From NCBI GenBank assembly GCA_039798685.1, contig JBDKFM010000003.1, forward strand, positions 1 through 38,726: 38,726 nucleotides of DNA. The letters are read 5' to 3'. Shown one piece after another: positions 36,724 to 38,726 of the stretch (position 1 is its first letter; every line of letters starts with the position of its first letter). The position numbers and the translations under genes are program-made. The DNA is from JACPGQ01 sp039798685. Its GTDB lineage: Bacteria; Patescibacteriota; Microgenomatia; Levybacterales; UBA12049. The notes under the pieces were generated by a model that was not told where the DNA came from, made no database searches, and was given only the letters and a program-made list of their open reading frames with translations.

Positions 36724-37422
36724 ATGGCAGCAAAGAAAACAGTTAAAAAATCGACAACAAAAAAATCGGTTTCCACAAAAAAAACCACACCAGCTGTAAT
36801 GATGCCTGAGTCCTCAATGCCTTCTGCAAACTTTATGAAATCAGCGACACCGCAACAGCGAAAGAGAATGTACGTGATCTTTGTCGCAACTGCAGTCGTC
36901 ATCCTCGCACTTTTTGCGATGAGAGGGTATATCGTTGCTGCGATGGTAAACGGTCAGCCAATAACCAGACTCAAGGTCATCGGCCAGCTTGAGAAACAGG
37001 GTGGAAAACAGATTCTTGATTACTTCGTCAGACAAAGTCTCATTATCCAGGAAGCAGAGAAGCGTGGGATAAGTGTGACAGAAGAAGACAATAAAAAATT
37101 CCTCGCAAAGATTGATGCATCCCTCAAGCAGCAGGGTCAAACGCTCGATCAGGCACTAAAGATAAACGGTGTCACCAAGCAGGAAGTACTGGAACAGGCA
37201 AAAGCAGATATTTTGCTTGAAAAAATGGTTGGAAGTGACATAAAAGTCACACAAAAAGAAGTCGATGATTTCATCGCAAAGAACAATGAAGCGTACGGTG
37301 GCACGTTGACTGCTGCTCAGGTAAAAACCGATCTCCTTGCTGAGAAACAGAAAGCGAAGCAGGACGAACTTCTCGCAAAACTGCAAAAAGACGCCAAGAT
37401 TGATTACTTCGTAAGCTACTAA
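36724..37422 (+). CDS. membrane-anchored SurA-N/trigger-factor-like chaperone domain protein
   Basis: The 232-residue protein has a Lys/Thr/Ser-rich cytoplasmic start (about 1-40), one transmembrane segment (about 49-66) and an outside helical domain (about 70-190): 'VNGQPITRLKVIGQLEKQGGKQILDYFVRQSLIIQEAEKRGISVTEED', 'QGQTLDQALKINGVTKQEVLEQAKADILLEKMV'. This is the SurA N-terminal chaperone pattern. No PpiC (parvulin) domain follows; instead the protein ends in a charged helix. A periplasm-like chaperone role next to the HtrA protease is plausible. Family assignment is good, function inferred. Confidence 0.85.
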   Translation: MAAKKTVKKSTTKKSVSTKKTTPAVMMPESSMPSANFMKSATPQQRKRMYVIFVATAVVILALFAMRGYIVAAMVNGQPITRLKVIGQLEKQGGKQILDYFVRQSLIIQEAEKRGISVTEEDNKKFLAKIDASLKQQGQTLDQALKINGVTKQEVLEQAKADILLEKMVGSDIKVTQKEVDDFIAKNNEAYGGTLTAAQVKTDLLAEKQKAKQDELLAKLQKDAKIDYFVSY

Positions 37423-37431
37423 AAAATCTAC

Positions 37432-38726
37432 CTATAATCCCGTGGCAAATTCAGAAAGTATGTCCTTTGAGAGAGGGACTATTTTTGCGTTATACCGACT
37501 GTTTTTTAGAAAACTCCTCAGGATTTTGTACGTATCCAGATCAAATCCAAGCGGCGTATGTGATTCATCTCTATTGCCTTCCTGGTCGATCCTGATACTG
37601 CCCAGATAGCACCAATTGTCGACAACCGTATACTCTGTTATCCCTTCGGGGGATTTCTCTTCAATCGCGATCGGACCGGTAAACGGCCAGTGCATCAGTT
37701 TTGAGGCGGTAAATGCAGTTGTCATCCGCATGTTATATCGCACTGATGGCTCTTTCTGTTCACAGGCTCCGGGACAGTACCCGAGGCGGTGATAAAAACA
37801 TGCAGTCGAAGTTTTTTCAAGTCCGAGAAGTTTGGGGCAGAGTGAGTAGTCTTTTGCGGTCATATAGAGAAATTCTTTTGCATCTTTGTCTGATCGAAAG
37901 ATGCCGAGAATATCACGGATCTCACCTAATGCATCACCGCTTATAAATGGCTCCCGTGTGACTGTCTCATATCCGTGTTCGTTTGTGTGTCTTTTGAGAA
38001 GAAGCATTTTCCGGCTGTTTCTCAGGCGTTTGTTGTAGAGAGGGAGCATGGATTTAATGAGTTGTGATTCGAGAAATAGTGCTCCCAGCTCGCCGGCTGT
38101 CACCCTATGCTCAATTCGTTGTACCTGTTGGGAAAGTTTCATCTCTGTTTTACTGTGCATATCATCTGCAAAGTGGGAGAGGACACGGTCTTTAATATTT
38201 TTACTTTTTCCGATATAAAGAGGAAGATCGGACTCGCCGAAAAAAAGATACACGCCGGCAGATTCAGGAAGTATTTCAAGATCCGTTTCACTCAGATGGA
38301 CGGGCACGCTGGCTTTTTTCATAAGCCTTGTTATGACATCGTCATACTCAGGTTTTTTTTCAGCGTGTTGCATAAAATAATACATTGCTTTAGCATCATC
38401 AAGTGCCCTGTGTCGTTTTTCACAGGGAAGATTGAAATGTGTGATGAGCGCATCAAGATTATGTCTTTGGAGTTCGGGGAAGAGTGCGCGTGAGAGCCTC
38501 ACCGTGCAGAGTTGCTTGGCTGAGTATTTTGTCTCGTGACGGGCAAACTCATGTTTTAGAAATCCGTAATCAAACCTGGCATTGTGTGCAACAAGTACTG
38601 CGCCTTCGAGGAGGTTGTAAATTTTTTCCTTTACTTCCGAGAACTCAGGAGCATCCAGAAGATCCTCAGTCGTGATTCCTGTGATTCTTGTGATCTCTGG
38701 CGGGAGGTGTGTATGCGGATTGATCA
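37432..38726 (-). CDS. DEDDh exonuclease (DnaQ-like) fused to a GIY-YIG/UvrC-like endonuclease, 5' end outside the window
   Basis: The frame stays open to the window edge, so the start is missing; an internal GTG (38500-38502) is not a start. The first 75 visible residues include 'VAHNARFDYGFLKHEFAR' (Exo II motif) and 'HRALDDAKAMYYF' (Exo III H...D), the DnaQ-like 3'-5' exonuclease core. Then comes the GIY-YIG module 'AGVYLFFGESDLPLYIGKSKNIKDRVLSHF' with the matching 'LGALFLESQLIK' helix, and a C-terminal region with paired cysteines (CFYHRLGYCPGAC). The fusion is like mycobacterial Rv2191 and Cho-type enzymes. A DNA-repair nuclease role is likely. Convergent with the SurA-like gene, 9 bases apart. 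Confidence 0.95.
   Translation of the reverse strand, partial: INPHTHLPPEITRITGITTEDLLDAPEFSEVKEKIYNLLEGAVLVAHNARFDYGFLKHEFARHETKYSAKQLCTVRLSRALFPELQRHNLDALITHFNLPCEKRHRALDDAKAMYYFMQHAEKKPEYDDVITRLMKKASVPVHLSETDLEILPESAGVYLFFGESDLPLYIGKSKNIKDRVLSHFADDMHSKTEMKLSQQVQRIEHRVTAGELGALFLESQLIKSMLPLYNKRLRNSRKMLLLKRHTNEHGYETVTREPFISGDALGEIRDILGIFRSDKDAKEFLYMTAKDYSLCPKLLGLEKTSTACFYHRLGYCPGACEQKEPSVRYNMRMTTAFTASKLMHWPFTGPIAIEEKSPEGITEYTVVDNWCYLGSIRIDQEGNRDESHTPLGFDLDTYKILRSFLKNSRYNAKIVPLSKDILSEFATGL

Noticed and set aside
1..38726. Possible TGA recoding as in other CPR groups
   Set aside because: TGA ends several genes at sensible places (for example 17150-17152, 23714-23716, 23938-23940), with the next gene starting directly.
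1..38726. CRISPR array, insertion sequence or prophage
   Set aside because: No regularly spaced repeats, transposase or integrase motifs, or phage structural genes were seen; the repeats at 27300-27800 are coding BNR repeats and the 64-bp repeat occurs only twice.

Overview
The window looks like a chromosomal segment of a Patescibacteria/CPR bacterium, most likely of a Microgenomates-like lineage. This is inference. The reasons are many short lineage-type hypothetical proteins, an rpsF-ssb-rpsR cluster with no rplI after it, very compact spacing, and TGA used as a normal stop (for example at 17150-17152 and 23938-23940), which argues against the recoded Gracilibacteria/SR1 groups. No rRNA, tRNA, CRISPR array, IS element or prophage was recognised. 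No gene-free stretch exceeds about 190 bases.

Layout. 1-611: end of a MacB/FtsX-type permease. 611-660: long imperfect hairpin. 724-2977: two tandem, divergent SAM-methyltransferase-like paralogues whose 5' ends share a perfect 64-bp repeat. 3072-4232: ATP-grasp-like protein. 4309-7280: exported or membrane-anchored proteins, including one with a Tat-type signal. 7327-11177: small methyltransferase, rhodanese, an exported helical protein, a membrane-anchored alpha/beta hydrolase and a GlsB/YeaQ protein. 11299-14489: unknown gene, YvcK/CofD-like protein and a coupled msrB-msrA pair. 14535-19735: small membrane proteins and DUF1801, DUF1761, YdeI/OmdA-like, DUF4199-like and PRTase-like proteins. 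19768-26702: copper-handling island. 26880-29934: BNR/FN3/LysM secreted protein, PIMT and a YkgJ-like cysteine-cluster protein. 29984-31027: AT-rich pair with HEPN-like features. 31050-38726: housekeeping and envelope proteolysis (YchF, S6-SSB-S18, S41 protease, HtrA, SurA-N-like protein) and a DnaQ-GIY-YIG fusion cut by the window edge.

The copper island is the most coherent system. A CsoR/RcnR-family repressor gene sits under a strong promoter with a 9-bp-arm palindrome between -35 and -10. It is followed, with almost no gaps, by a membrane-anchored cupredoxin-like protein, a CopA P1B-ATPase, a DsbD/SafE-type membrane protein fused to a related cupredoxin domain, and a CopZ-like metallochaperone. 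A multicopper oxidase follows with its own promoter, then a convergent MFS transporter that carries the two motifs known from the CcoA copper importer. The repressor, however, carries an H-C-H-H metal fingerprint typical of RcnR rather than the C-H-C of copper sensors.

Expression signals fall into two classes. In most transcription units a TATAAT-like -10 box lies only 6-9 bases (occasionally 11-14) before the start codon, often with a -35 box 16-18 bases upstream, which predicts leaderless mRNAs. A minority, all small membrane or exported proteins, have a strong Shine-Dalgarno sequence and a real leader. This pattern was used to correct several starts (10086, 15288, 16574, 19065, 19803, 26690).
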